A stretch of 64,000 nucleotides of DNA, from assembly GCA_963819975.1 (NCBI GenBank), contig CAWFYE010000002.1, positions 1 through 64,000 of the forward strand, in the 5' to 3' direction. A program made the position numbers and the translations under genes. Of this stretch, positions 41,107 to 49,557 are shown in pieces. The first letter of the stretch is position 1; each line of letters starts with the position of its first letter. This DNA comes from Palsa-1392 sp963819975 (GTDB lineage Bacteria > Verrucomicrobiota > Verrucomicrobiia > Chthoniobacterales > UBA10450). Under the pieces are notes generated by a model. The model was given only the letters and a program-made list of their open reading frames with translations, was not told the origin of the DNA and did not search any database.

Positions 41107-41559
41107 ATGAAAACCATCATTCGATCCATCGCGGCCTTCGTGCTGCTTTCCACTTCCGTTTTCGCGGGAGATCTGGTCAACGTCTCGGGGGCGAGCAGAG
41201 TCGCCTTGAGCGGTTTCGATCCTGTCGCCTTCTTTGCCGACGCGAAACCGGTCAACGGTTCGCCATTTATTTCGGCCCAGCATCAGGGCGCGACTTACTT
41301 CTTCGCCAGCGAGGACCACAAAAAGCTGTTCGCGGCAGCTCCTGAGAAATATGCGCCGCAGTTCGGCGGGTTCTGCGCTTTTGGCGTCGGGCTCGACAAG
41401 CTTTTCCCCGTCGACATTAGCACCTGGCAGGTGCGGGACGGAAAACTATATCTGAACCTGAATCCCGACATCTTGAATAAGTTCAATGCCGACCTCTCCG
41501 GCAACATCGCCAAGGCGAACAAGAATTGGCCCGGCTTGGTGAGTTTAAACGCAAAGTAA
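41107..41559 (+). CDS. secreted YHS-domain protein
   Basis: A 150-residue exported protein: signal peptide MKTIIRSIAAFVLLSTSVFA, then a YHS-type domain (VALSGFDPVAFFADAKPVNG, GATYFFASEDHKKLFAAAPE, KYAPQFGGFCAFGVGLDKLF). YHS domains are thought to bind metal through a Cys (here GGFCAFG). The C-terminal part (WQVRDGKLYLNLNPDILNKF, IAKANKNWPGL) is standard for this exported family. It is the first gene after the TetR-controlled promoter, and the PNPOx-like gene follows 60 bases on. Together they look like a stress- or xenobiotic-responsive unit, but no effector can be named. Confidence 0.87.
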   Translation: MKTIIRSIAAFVLLSTSVFAGDLVNVSGASRVALSGFDPVAFFADAKPVNGSPFISAQHQGATYFFASEDHKKLFAAAPEKYAPQFGGFCAFGVGLDKLFPVDISTWQVRDGKLYLNLNPDILNKFNADLSGNIAKANKNWPGLVSLNAK

Positions 41560-41619
41560 TGCGACCGGCGGCGTAGTGGCGCATACGCGTCGCTTCGCTG
41601 CCAATCCCATCGCCAAATC

Positions 41620-42192
41620 ATGGCCAATCGATTCTTGCAAACGTTCCTTACGCCCTCTCTCCTCGCCGCCCAGGCGCACTACTACGGTCAGGTCCGCGCA
41701 CCGTTGCCGGCTCCCGCCCGCGACCCGCTCGGCGACGACGAACGCGCCTTCATCGCCGCGCGCGATTCTTTTTACATCGCGAGCGTGAGCGAGGGCGGCT
41801 GGCCCTACGTCCAGCATCGCGGCGGCGCGCGGGGATTTCTGCGCGTCATCAATCCAACGCAACTCGCTTTTGCCGATTACAAAGGCAATCGCCAGTTGCT
41901 CACTACCGGCAATCTCGCCGTCAACGATCGCGTCACTGTTTTCCTGATGGACTATCCGAACCGGACGCGGCTGAAGATCATCGGCCACGCCCGCGTTGTG
42001 GACGCGAAAGCACACTCCGAACTTTTCGCGACCTTGGCCGATCCCACTGTGGCGCGGATCGTCGAACGCTTCATCTTTATCGACGTCGTCTCCTTCGACT
42101 GGAACTGCCAGCAGTACATCACTCCCCGCTACACCCTGGAGGAAATCCGCAGCGCCGGTCTCTCCCCGGCAAACGGGTCACCCCGCACCTAG
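41620..42192 (+). CDS. pyridoxamine 5'-phosphate oxidase-like FMN-binding protein
   Basis: A 190-residue split-barrel flavoprotein: FIAARDSFYIASVSEGGWPY, VQHRGGARGFLRVINPTQLA, FADYKGNRQLLTTGNLAVND and RVTVFLMDYPNRTRLKIIGH. The arrangement is that of the PNPOx-like family of FMN oxidoreductases that act on diverse substrates, not of the vitamin B6 enzyme itself. The C-terminal part has SFDWNCQQYITPRYTLEEI, a block common in this subfamily. It is downstream of the YHS gene under the TetR-type promoter. The last four bases overlap the end of the convergent M49 peptidase gene. Confidence 0.87.
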   Translation: MANRFLQTFLTPSLLAAQAHYYGQVRAPLPAPARDPLGDDERAFIAARDSFYIASVSEGGWPYVQHRGGARGFLRVINPTQLAFADYKGNRQLLTTGNLAVNDRVTVFLMDYPNRTRLKIIGHARVVDAKAHSELFATLADPTVARIVERFIFIDVVSFDWNCQQYITPRYTLEEIRSAGLSPANGSPRT

Positions 42193-43865
42193 GGATTTTC
42201 ACTGATCAATTGCTCGGCGGTGGTGAACTTCGGTTCGATGTCGACCGGGATGTCGCCCATCTTGTCGAGCGCCTTCTGCACTTCCGGCCTAACGACTCCG
42301 AGTCGCTTGAGCAAATCTTTCGCCTTCTCGTAACTGCCCTCGGCCTGGATCGTCATGATCTCACGGGTCAGACCTTCCACGCCGGCTTTCACCTTGTCGG
42401 CGTTAACCGAAAAAGTGCCGTCCGCGTTCGCGACGAAGGCGCCGGCGTCGAGCAGGTAATTCAATTGCAGAGCCATCCCAAGGCCGTGGGCATCGTTCGA
42501 GCCGAAGCGCAAAGTGCGGAAGCTCGAGGCAAGAAAGGTGGTGTAGAGGCTCTGCTGCATCGATTTGTCGATCACTCCTTTGTCGATCAGGTATTGCAGG
42601 GCGAAGAGGCCGGAAATGTCGGCCTTGGCTTCCTCCAGCGCGCTGCTGGCGTCTTTCATTTCCTGGCGCACGGTCGTGGCCTTGCCGTTCACGGTGATGC
42701 TGTGCGGGCCGAGGCCGTGCATTAGTTCGTGCATCACGACGTGGGTGAAGAAGGCATCGAAGGAGAGGGTCTTTTGGTCGGCCGGGGAGAGCACGACTTT
42801 GGAGATCGGGATGAGCGTTTTGGCGAATTTCGCGTCCTGCACGTTCTTCAACATCACGCGCTTTGAGCCCTTTTCGCGTGTCACCCGTTCGTCGTTAGGC
42901 AAATTGAAAGCCGCGGTCTGGACGCCATGGTTGGCGTCGCCGGCGGCGAAGATTTCGTTCACTACCGCGAGCGGGGCGAGCGCTCCGAGCTTCGGGTTAC
43001 GATATTTCGGATCAATCGGGAGGTGGTTCTCGATGTCCTGCAATTCGCCCGAGAACTTCTTCAACTTGGCCGATTCGGCCTCGTCCTGGACGGTGATGAA
43101 AGCCTCGTAGCCGGCTTTGTAATTGAAGAAAGCGTCCTCGTAGACTTCGTAAGGTCCGATCGTCGGCTCGATCGCGCCGGTCAGTTCCATCCAGGCGACG
43201 TCGCTCGGGTAGTAATCATTGCTCAGGAAAGCGTCGGCGCGGGCGGTAAGAAATTTTTTCAAAGTCGGCTCGGTCGCGGCCTCGGCCGCCTCGCGGAGAA
43301 GTGCGGCGGCGCGAGTCAGTTCGCCTTCGTACTCGATGTTATACGGGACGATGGTGAATTTTCCGTCGGCTTTACGATGCACCACGGTGAAGAAACCCCT
43401 GGCGCTTTTCTGTTCCTCGGCCGGGAGCGATTTGATCCACGCTTCCAGCTCCGCCTTGGTCGCGTTCGGCGGATAAAAGTTGGCTCCTTCCGGTTTCGGC
43501 GGCGCGCCCTCGACAAAAGGGGCGTCGTTATCGAGCGCTGACCAGGGCCCCTTGTTGATCAGAAAATAATGCAAACGGGCCCGGCCTTCTGCGCTCTGGT
43601 CGCCCGCGAGATCGAGCAGCATCGATGGATTCCCGGACCAGGCTTGGCGGAGAAAAATGCCGTCGATAATCTGCGAAGCTTCGACCAGTTTGGCCAGCAC
43701 CTTGCGATCGTTAGGCGAAAGTTTCGAGAGATCGGCCGTGATCTCCGTCGGAGCGAAACGGGCGGTCATCGCTTCCAGTTTCGCCTGGTCAGGTTGCTTT
43801 GTTTCCTGGGCTGAGACGACCGCAGTGACAGAGAGAAGGGCGAGCATGAACGGAAGTGTCTTCAT
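42189..43865 (-). CDS. M49-type (dipeptidyl-peptidase III-like) secreted metallopeptidase
   Basis: A 558-residue exported protein: signal peptide MKTLPFMLALLSVTAVVSAQ. The zinc motif is HELMHGLGPH at residues 379-388 and the second metal motif EEAKAD at 411-416, corresponding to HEllGH and EEcrAD of family M49. Here the first motif is the shorter HExxH. Other family blocks: FTVVHRKADGKFTIVPYNIE, ELTGAIEPTIGPYEVYEDAF and FNYKAGYEAFITVQDEAES. M49 enzymes remove dipeptides from the N-terminus of peptides. The N-terminal ~100 residues (SKLSPNDRKVLAKLVEASQI) fit this bacterial subgroup. A periplasmic location is likely. Confidence 0.85.
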   Translation of the reverse strand: MKTLPFMLALLSVTAVVSAQETKQPDQAKLEAMTARFAPTEITADLSKLSPNDRKVLAKLVEASQIIDGIFLRQAWSGNPSMLLDLAGDQSAEGRARLHYFLINKGPWSALDNDAPFVEGAPPKPEGANFYPPNATKAELEAWIKSLPAEEQKSARGFFTVVHRKADGKFTIVPYNIEYEGELTRAAALLREAAEAATEPTLKKFLTARADAFLSNDYYPSDVAWMELTGAIEPTIGPYEVYEDAFFNYKAGYEAFITVQDEAESAKLKKFSGELQDIENHLPIDPKYRNPKLGALAPLAVVNEIFAAGDANHGVQTAAFNLPNDERVTREKGSKRVMLKNVQDAKFAKTLIPISKVVLSPADQKTLSFDAFFTHVVMHELMHGLGPHSITVNGKATTVRQEMKDASSALEEAKADISGLFALQYLIDKGVIDKSMQQSLYTTFLASSFRTLRFGSNDAHGLGMALQLNYLLDAGAFVANADGTFSVNADKVKAGVEGLTREIMTIQAEGSYEKAKDLLKRLGVVRPEVQKALDKMGDIPVDIEPKFTTAEQLISENP

Positions 43866-43919
43866 CGGAGTGGGGAATTCTATCCGCGCAAACGAACAAG
43901 TGCGCGAATGAAAAGTCTG

Positions 43920-43950
43920 GAGCCGCGCATCTGTCTCGAGGGCGCGGCTC
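43920..43950 (-). terminator. intrinsic terminator after the AAA ATPase gene
   Basis: A 9-bp stem, GAGCCGCGC (43920-43928) with GCGCGGCTC (43942-43950), and a 13-nt loop. In the minus direction it lies 17 bases after the ATPase stop and is followed by CAGACTTTTC, a short T-run. Confidence 0.6.
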
Positions 43951-43967
43951 GAAGAAAAAGCGCCGAA

Positions 43968-45659
43968 CTAGATCACGCCCGAACTGGTCTTTGCTTTCGC
44001 GCGGTCGAGTATCCGGACCGGAGAAATCTTGACCACGTTGTCGGGGTCGTAGTCGATCAGCTTTAGCCAGTCTTCCGTAATATCGGTCGCGGGCAGGATT
44101 TCGTTTTCCAGATACTCGGCGTTGTAGGCGACCTGGAGATCGGTCTCGCTAATCCCTTCATCCTTGCCGCTTGCGATCGAGCGTTTGATCGCCATTCCTT
44201 TGGCCCGCTCCACAATCGAGGCGATGATCGCGCCGCTGATCACGTCGCTGCGAAAGAGCGCTTCCTTGCGCCCGCTGCGTAAAGTCACTTCGAGGAGACG
44301 ATTCTCTTCCTTCTTCGAGAACTGTGTTTCGAGCAGTCGCCCGATGAGCGCGTCGATCGCCGCTCCTTTCGATTCCGCGCCCTCCAGCAGTGCGGCGTCG
44401 TAGGGAAGGTCGTCGGTCAAGTAGATACGATAAATTTCGCGCGCGCCTTCTTTGTTCGGCCGGGCCACTTTGATTTTGCGATCGATCCGGCCCGGGCGCA
44501 GGATCGCAGGGTCGATCAGATCGGCCCGGTTCGAGGCCAGGATGATGACGACTTCGTTGAGCGAATCGATCCCGTCCATTTCGGTGCAGAACATCGGGAC
44601 GAGGGTGGAGAGGATGCTCGAGTAGCGCGACGCGCGCCGGGTGCCCAGAATGCTCTCCGCTTCGTCGATGAAGAGAAACGGCATGTAACCTTCGCGGCGT
44701 TTCTCGCGCGCAGTGGCGAAAATTTCGCGCACCATCCGTTCCGATTCGCCGACCCACATATTGAGGATCTCGGGCCCCTTGATGTGCATGAAATACTCGC
44801 GCATGTCGGCACCCGATTTGCCGCGGAGCTGTTTCGTCAGGTTGTAGGCGGTTGCTTTGCCGATCAGCGTCTTGCCGCAGCCGGGCGGGCCGTAGAGGAG
44901 GAAGCCCTTTGGGGTGGCGTGCTGGAATTTCTGGAACAACTCCTCGTGCAGGAGCGGCAACTCGATCGCGTCACGGATCGCCTGAAGCGCCTCTTCCTGG
45001 CCGCCGACTTTTTCCCAGGGCAATTCCGGCACCTCGTCGAGGTAATGATCGCGCGATTGAGGGCTCGCCAGCAGCTCGAGTGCGACCCGATAATTCGCAT
45101 CCACGCGCACATCGTCGCCTGTCTTGAGCGGCGCTTTCTCGAGCTGTGCCGAGCGTTGCAAGACTAACGACTGCGTCCCGTGTTCCGCGCCGACGCGGAT
45201 TCGGTCCGTTCCGAGCACTTCCGCGACCTTCGTCACCGGCCCCGCCGTTTCAAAACCGAGATCACCGACGATGACGTAAGCTTCGTTCACCAAAACACGC
45301 GTCCCTTTTTGCAGCCGCGCGAGACTGATCCGCGGATCGACGTTGCAATAATAATCCGCCCCGCCGACCACGATCTGCGCCGTGTCACGGGCCGGGCTGC
45401 CGAGGAAAGTCCCGATCCGGTTCGCGGGCGAAGTGACCTTCTTGATCACCTGTTCGAGTTTTTCGATCATCTCGCGGGCGTCGCCCACCATCTCTTCCTG
45501 GGCCTCGATCTCGGCGCGGAGGGCGAGGAGCCGTTCGCGGGCAATATTGTCGTGCGGGAGGAGCGCGACCGCGCGGTCGAACGCCTCGAGGAGACTGATC
45601 TGCCGCTCGTCGTTAGGCGAGCCGTCGCCAGCCGGGTTTGGATTCCATTCGTCGCTCAT
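43968..45659 (-). CDS. Mpa/ARC-like proteasome-type AAA ATPase
   Basis: A 563-residue hexameric-type ATPase. The start at 45659 has a Shine-Dalgarno (AGGA) at proper spacing; an ATG two codons earlier is too close. Order: N-terminal coiled coil (about 20-78, ERLLALRAEIEAQEEMVGDA), two OB folds (80-200, IVVGGADYYCNVDPRISLAR, GTRVLVNEAYVIVGDLGFET), AAA module with Walker A GPPGCGKT (257-264), Walker B FLFIDEAES (about 328-336) and the arginine-finger block ILASNRADLIDPAILRPGRI. This coiled coil-OB-OB-AAA order is that of Mpa/ARC, which unfolds pupylated proteins for the 20S proteasome. The C-terminus ends TSSGVI rather than the docking QYL. No pup, dop, pafA or prcBA gene is in the window, so its partner is unproven. 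Confidence 0.85.
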   Translation of the reverse strand: MSDEWNPNPAGDGSPNDERQISLLEAFDRAVALLPHDNIARERLLALRAEIEAQEEMVGDAREMIEKLEQVIKKVTSPANRIGTFLGSPARDTAQIVVGGADYYCNVDPRISLARLQKGTRVLVNEAYVIVGDLGFETAGPVTKVAEVLGTDRIRVGAEHGTQSLVLQRSAQLEKAPLKTGDDVRVDANYRVALELLASPQSRDHYLDEVPELPWEKVGGQEEALQAIRDAIELPLLHEELFQKFQHATPKGFLLYGPPGCGKTLIGKATAYNLTKQLRGKSGADMREYFMHIKGPEILNMWVGESERMVREIFATAREKRREGYMPFLFIDEAESILGTRRASRYSSILSTLVPMFCTEMDGIDSLNEVVIILASNRADLIDPAILRPGRIDRKIKVARPNKEGAREIYRIYLTDDLPYDAALLEGAESKGAAIDALIGRLLETQFSKKEENRLLEVTLRSGRKEALFRSDVISGAIIASIVERAKGMAIKRSIASGKDEGISETDLQVAYNAEYLENEILPATDITEDWLKLIDYDPDNVVKISPVRILDRAKAKTSSGVI

Positions 45660-45800
45660 TCCCATTCGTCCTGTTTTCGCTAACCCTGCTTAAAAATGAT
45701 ACGCATGTCGGATTCAGGCCGCAAACCTCGTGCCCCGGAGCCGGCTAAAAATCGGTTGCTGGGAGCGGCCCAGCATCCTACGGTGCCATCCTCTTTTCGA

Positions 45801-45874
45801 GGAGTCTTAGCTCAATTGGTTAGAGCGCCGCCCTGTCACGGCGGAGGTTGCGGGTTCGAGCCCCGTAGACTCCG
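45801..45874 (+). tRNA. tRNA-Asp (GTC)
   Basis: A 74-nt cloverleaf: acceptor GGAGTCT pairing with AGACTCC, D-arm TAGCTCAATTGGTTAGA, anticodon arm CGCCGCCCTGTCACGGCGG with anticodon GTC, T-arm GCGGGTTCGAGCCCCGT, and discriminator G. No CCA is encoded. It lies between the divergent ATPase gene and recO. Confidence 0.95.
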
Positions 45875-45894
45875 GTGAATTCGCCGCCGGCGGT

Positions 45895-46434
45895 ATGGAA
45901 ACAACGAACGCCATCCTCCTCCGGAAACGCAAGCTGAGCGATACCAGCCTCATCATCTCGTGGTGCACGGAGTCGTTGGGCACGATCGAGACGGTGGCGA
46001 AGGGGGCGCGCCGGCCGAAAAGTGTTTTCGCCGGGAAACTCGATCTTTTTTTCGAGGTCGAAATCCAGCTCAAACGCAGCCGCCGCTCCCATCTTCACAC
46101 CCTCACTGAGGCCGTCCTGCGCAATCCATTTGGCGGGATCCGGAAAAATTATCTCCGCACCCAGGCGGCCTCTTATTTCGTGGAATGGATCGAGATCAGC
46201 ACCGAGCTGGAACATCCGGCTCCGGAACTCTTCCACCTCCTGCAACGCGCGTTTGGTTTTCTCGACACGCACGACGCCGACCGCCGCGCGGTTCGACATT
46301 TCGAAGCGGAACTGGCCCGTCTCGCCGGTGTGCACGATGCGGCCATGTTGAAAAGCGATCCGGCCGCGGCGCTCACTTCGCTTTTCGGCCGGATGCCGCG
46401 CGCAAGAGCCGCTTTACTCAAGGCGCTGAATTGA
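45895..46434 (+). CDS. recO: DNA repair protein RecO
   Basis: A 179-residue protein with the RecO N-terminal OB fold: METTNAILLRKRKLSDTSLI, SLGTIETVAKGARRPKSVFA, GKLDLFFEVEIQLKRSRRSH and LHTLTEAVLRNPFGGIRKNY. A helical domain follows (TQAASYFVEWIEISTELEHP, LLQRAFGFLDTH). RecO anneals single strands and helps load RecA with RecR. It is shorter than the usual ~240 residues and lacks the Cys4 zinc finger near the C-terminus, a variation seen in several phyla. It starts 20 bases after tRNA-Asp. A frame check shows no break, so the short form is probably genuine. Confidence 0.85.
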   Translation: METTNAILLRKRKLSDTSLIISWCTESLGTIETVAKGARRPKSVFAGKLDLFFEVEIQLKRSRRSHLHTLTEAVLRNPFGGIRKNYLRTQAASYFVEWIEISTELEHPAPELFHLLQRAFGFLDTHDADRRAVRHFEAELARLAGVHDAAMLKSDPAAALTSLFGRMPRARAALLKALN

Positions 46435-46486
46435 TTTAGCCTCCCGCCGTTATGCGCGAGATCGCGGCACGCGGGAAGGCTATGAA

Positions 46487-47085
46487 ATGAAGCAGCTCGT
46501 GGCGCAGATCATCGTCTTCCTGATCCTCTTTCTCGTTGTCGCCTTCTTCGCTTATGTCTTCGTGGCGCGGCGCAAGGCCCGGGCCGCAGGCAACGAGGCG
46601 CTGGCCGCTTTCGCCCGCGAGGTTGGTGCGTCCGATGCGCCTTCGAAGCCCGGTCTGCACGGTACTTTTGGCGGGCGACAGTGTTCGCTGCATCAGACGC
46701 GGCGTCCGGACCGGACGACCAGCAGCCCTACGTGCACATCACGATTGCCTGCGACGCGCCGGCCACTTTCCAAGTGCACCGGTCCCAGCCGAGCATGCTG
46801 GGGATCGAGGCCCCGGATCTCGTGCGCACGGGCGACGACCAGTTCGACACCCAGCTCATGGTCCGATCGAGCGACCCCGACCGCGCCAAGGCCGTGCTGA
46901 CACCGGACCTGCAGAGCCGTTTGATGACCTGGTCGCGGAAAGGGCGGATCGAGAACATCTGGTGGAAAGACTGCGAGCTGCTGATCGACGGGGGCTATGG
47001 TCTCAACGAAGGCTGGGAGGTGGAGCTCGCCCGCCAGCTTCTGCAGGCCGGTGTAGAGATCGCCGACGGCCTGGAGCGTCACTAG
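46487..47085 (+). CDS. membrane-anchored protein of unknown function, frameshifted
   Basis: From ATG 46487 the first frame gives an N-terminal membrane helix and basic stop-transfer (MKQLVAQIIVFLILFLVVAF, FAYVFVARRKARAAGNEALA) and KPGLHGTFGGRQ. At about 46680 the reading continues one frame over as VFAASDAASGPDDQQPYVHI, ACDAPATFQVHRSQPSMLGI, LVRTGDDQFDTQLMVRSSDP and WWKDCELLIDGGYGLNEGWE, to the stop at 47083-47085. The joined ~200-residue protein resembles DUF3137-like or other anchored beta-rich proteins, but I cannot name the family. The break is a single base and may be a consensus error. Confidence 0.65.
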
Positions 47086-47304
47086 TTTGTCGTAAAGGTC
47101 GCCCTATGAAAACAAAGGGCAGGTCGACAGTTTTGATCTCGATGTCCAATTCTCCCATGATGCGCCGTCTCCGGAATCTCGGGCCCACCTCCTAACGAAC
47201 TACGTCATCCCAATGCCGTGATCACGCCGATTCATTTTCGGAGTCATCTTCCCAGTGACAAATTCTGTGGCCCTCGGCTCGCGATTCGTTAACGTCGCGA
47301 TGCC

Positions 47305-47892
47305 ATGAAAAAATCCCTGCTCCTTTTTGCCGCCTTGGTTTGCGGTTCCGTCGCTACGGTCCATGCCGACGACACCTACAAGATCGATCCAGTTCATTCC
47401 GCGATCAGTTTCAAAGTCCGCCACTTCTTCAGTTACGTGAACGGCAGCTTTAAGAAATTCGAGGGCACAATCAAGGTCGACTCCAATCATCCGGAAAAAT
47501 CTTCCGTCACCGCCACGATCGACGCGGCCAGCATCGACACCCGGAACGAGAAGCGAGATGAAGACCTGCGCAGCGCGGATTTCTTTGAGGTCGAAAAATT
47601 CCCGACCATCACTTTCAAAAGCAAAAGCGTGAAGCAAACCGGCGCCGATAGCGGAGACATTGTGGGCGACCTGACGATGCACGGCGTCACGAAAGAGATC
47701 ACGCTCCACGCCAAATTTCTCGGGAAAGGAAAGGGAATGGGCGACAAGGCGATCAGTGGCTGGCAAGTCGCGCCGGATCCGATCAAGCGAAGCGAGTACG
47801 GCCTGACCTGGGGCAAGGCAGTCGAAGGCACCGCAGTGGTGGGCGAAGAGGTTACGATCTCGATCGACATCGAGGCGGACAAGGCGCCCTGA
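47305..47892 (+). CDS. YceI-family periplasmic lipid-binding protein
   Basis: A 195-residue exported protein: signal peptide MKKSLLLFAALVCGSVATVHA, then the YceI lipocalin-like barrel (DDTYKIDPVHSAISFKVRHF, KKFEGTIKVDSNHPEKSSVT, ASIDTRNEKRDEDLRSADFF, TGADSGDIVGDLTMHGVTKE, RSEYGLTWGKAVEGTAVVGE). YceI proteins bind polyisoprenoid-type lipids in the periplasm and are often stress-induced. Length and blocks fit the family fully. The gene stands alone, converging with the ABC permease genes. Confidence 0.95.
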   Translation: MKKSLLLFAALVCGSVATVHADDTYKIDPVHSAISFKVRHFFSYVNGSFKKFEGTIKVDSNHPEKSSVTATIDAASIDTRNEKRDEDLRSADFFEVEKFPTITFKSKSVKQTGADSGDIVGDLTMHGVTKEITLHAKFLGKGKGMGDKAISGWQVAPDPIKRSEYGLTWGKAVEGTAVVGEEVTISIDIEADKAP

Positions 47893-47895
47893 CGA

Positions 47896-49545
47896 TCAGC
47901 CCTTCAGCCCGGTGAGGGTGACCCCGCGCAGGAAGTAGCGCTGCGCGAAGAGGAATATGAGGACGACAGGCAGCATCATGAGGAGGGATGCGGCCATCAC
48001 CATCCCCATCCCCTTGGCCGTGCCCGGTTGCGAGACCTGCACCTGGAAGGCATAGAGCCCAAAGGAAAGCGGATAGAGCCGCTGATCGGCCAGGTAAATC
48101 AGCGGCATCATGAACTCATTCCAGGTCGCGAGAAATGTGAAGATCGCGATCGCGGCGAGCGTTGGCCTAACGAGTGGGAGCATGATGTGCCAGTAAATGC
48201 GAAAGAATCCGCAGCCATCGAGCCGGGCCGCGTCCTCCAGATCGCGCGGCACGCCTTTCAGAAATTGTCGGAGCAGGAAAACGTAGAAGGCCGGCGCAAC
48301 GAAACTCGCGATCCAGAGCGGCTGGAGAGTGTTATACCAACCGAGTTTCTGCATGATGAGGAACTGCGGGATCATTGTCACCTGCGCGGGAATCATCATG
48401 GTCGCAAGAAGGAGCGCAAAACAGATCGAGCGCCCCGGCCATTGCAGCCGGGCAAAGGCATACGCGACTAACGAACAACTGAAGAGCGTCCCGACGAGAT
48501 TAAGAATAACGAGGAAGACGCTCGTCCCGAAGTAACGCCAGAAGGGGACGTAGTCGAAGGTGAGCCGGTAGTTGCGCTCGATCTTGGCCAGCCAGGCTCC
48601 CAGCCAGTTCGTTTTCTGCAACTCGAGCGCGATTTTTATTTCGTTAGGCGCAGTGATCGTGGAAGGCCCATCGGGTTCCAGCAGGGTCCAAGTCTTCACC
48701 TTGGTCGGGCGATCTTCCGGGCCCCGTTCCTGCCAGGTGTCGAGCACCCAATCGTAATCCGCCAGCGGCAGCGCGCGGGCCGCTTCGTATCGCTGGCCTT
48801 CTTTCTCGACGAAAATCTTCAGCTTGTGCCAGGTGTTGTCGTAGCGAAGCGAAAGTTGCAGCCGATGCAGGCGCGCGAGGGGAAAACTCGTGTGGAAGGT
48901 TTGCGTGAGAGTCACCGTGTCGCCCTTGGAGAAATCGTAACGCAGCTCCGCATCAGATTCGTTGGGCGTGCCGCCCGGAACCAGCCGCGCGGCCGCATTA
49001 CCGTCGATCTGCCACGCAGTCGCGGCTTTATCTGCTGGCACCAGCAGATCCTCCTGCTGGTCGTAGGATTCCGCCCGGAAGGCCCCCAGGCAGACGACGC
49101 GCCGCAACTGCGCGACGATCTCGGCGATCAACGCCGGAGAGATCCCTGACCGCAGTCGAGCGTTGAGTTGGGCCGCGGGCCGTTCCCAGACTTCGCCCGG
49201 CAGCACGTTGAGGAGGCGGGCGTAGACGCCGCGCGCGGTCTGTCGGATCAGCAGGGCGCGATCGAGATCAGTAGGCCAGGAATAATCAAGCGAACCCAGG
49301 TCCTCTTCAATCAGCCGGAGAGCTTCTTCGAGGTGCGGGCCCTTTAGGTCCTGGTAAAGGCGATCGTCGACATAGGGCGACTGGAGACGCGGGATCGGCC
49401 GTTGCGGTAAAAAATGCGTCGTCTCGCTGAAAAGTTCGCGATCGAGTTTGGCCGAAGTCGCCGCCATCCAGAGAAAGGGCCAGACAAAAACGAGCGAGCC
49501 GCCGATGAGCAGGAGATAGATTACGAGGCTACGGAGCGCTTTCAT
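47896..49545 (-). CDS. MalG-type ABC transporter permease with large periplasmic insertion
   Basis: A 549-residue permease, about twice the usual ~275. TM1 is at residues 7-28 (LVIYLLLIGGSLVFVWPFLW). Then, instead of a short loop, come ~300 residues with a helical part (EEALRLIEEDLGSLDYSWPT, ISPALIAEIVAQLRRVV) and a beta-rich, lectin-like part (DFSKGDTVTLTQTFHTSFPL, LSLRYDNTWHKLKIFVEKEG). The remaining five helices follow from ~335, with the EAA loop EDAARLDGCGFFRIYWHIML that contacts the ATPase. It partners the fusion permease 12 bases upstream. The insert sits where it could touch the binding protein or its ligand. No ATPase gene is in the window; a shared MsmK/MalK-type one is needed. Confidence 0.88.
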   Translation of the reverse strand: MKALRSLVIYLLLIGGSLVFVWPFLWMAATSAKLDRELFSETTHFLPQRPIPRLQSPYVDDRLYQDLKGPHLEEALRLIEEDLGSLDYSWPTDLDRALLIRQTARGVYARLLNVLPGEVWERPAAQLNARLRSGISPALIAEIVAQLRRVVCLGAFRAESYDQQEDLLVPADKAATAWQIDGNAAARLVPGGTPNESDAELRYDFSKGDTVTLTQTFHTSFPLARLHRLQLSLRYDNTWHKLKIFVEKEGQRYEAARALPLADYDWVLDTWQERGPEDRPTKVKTWTLLEPDGPSTITAPNEIKIALELQKTNWLGAWLAKIERNYRLTFDYVPFWRYFGTSVFLVILNLVGTLFSCSLVAYAFARLQWPGRSICFALLLATMMIPAQVTMIPQFLIMQKLGWYNTLQPLWIASFVAPAFYVFLLRQFLKGVPRDLEDAARLDGCGFFRIYWHIMLPLVRPTLAAIAIFTFLATWNEFMMPLIYLADQRLYPLSFGLYAFQVQVSQPGTAKGMGMVMAASLLMMLPVVLIFLFAQRYFLRGVTLTGLKG

Positions 49546-49557
49546 TTCACAGCCCGC

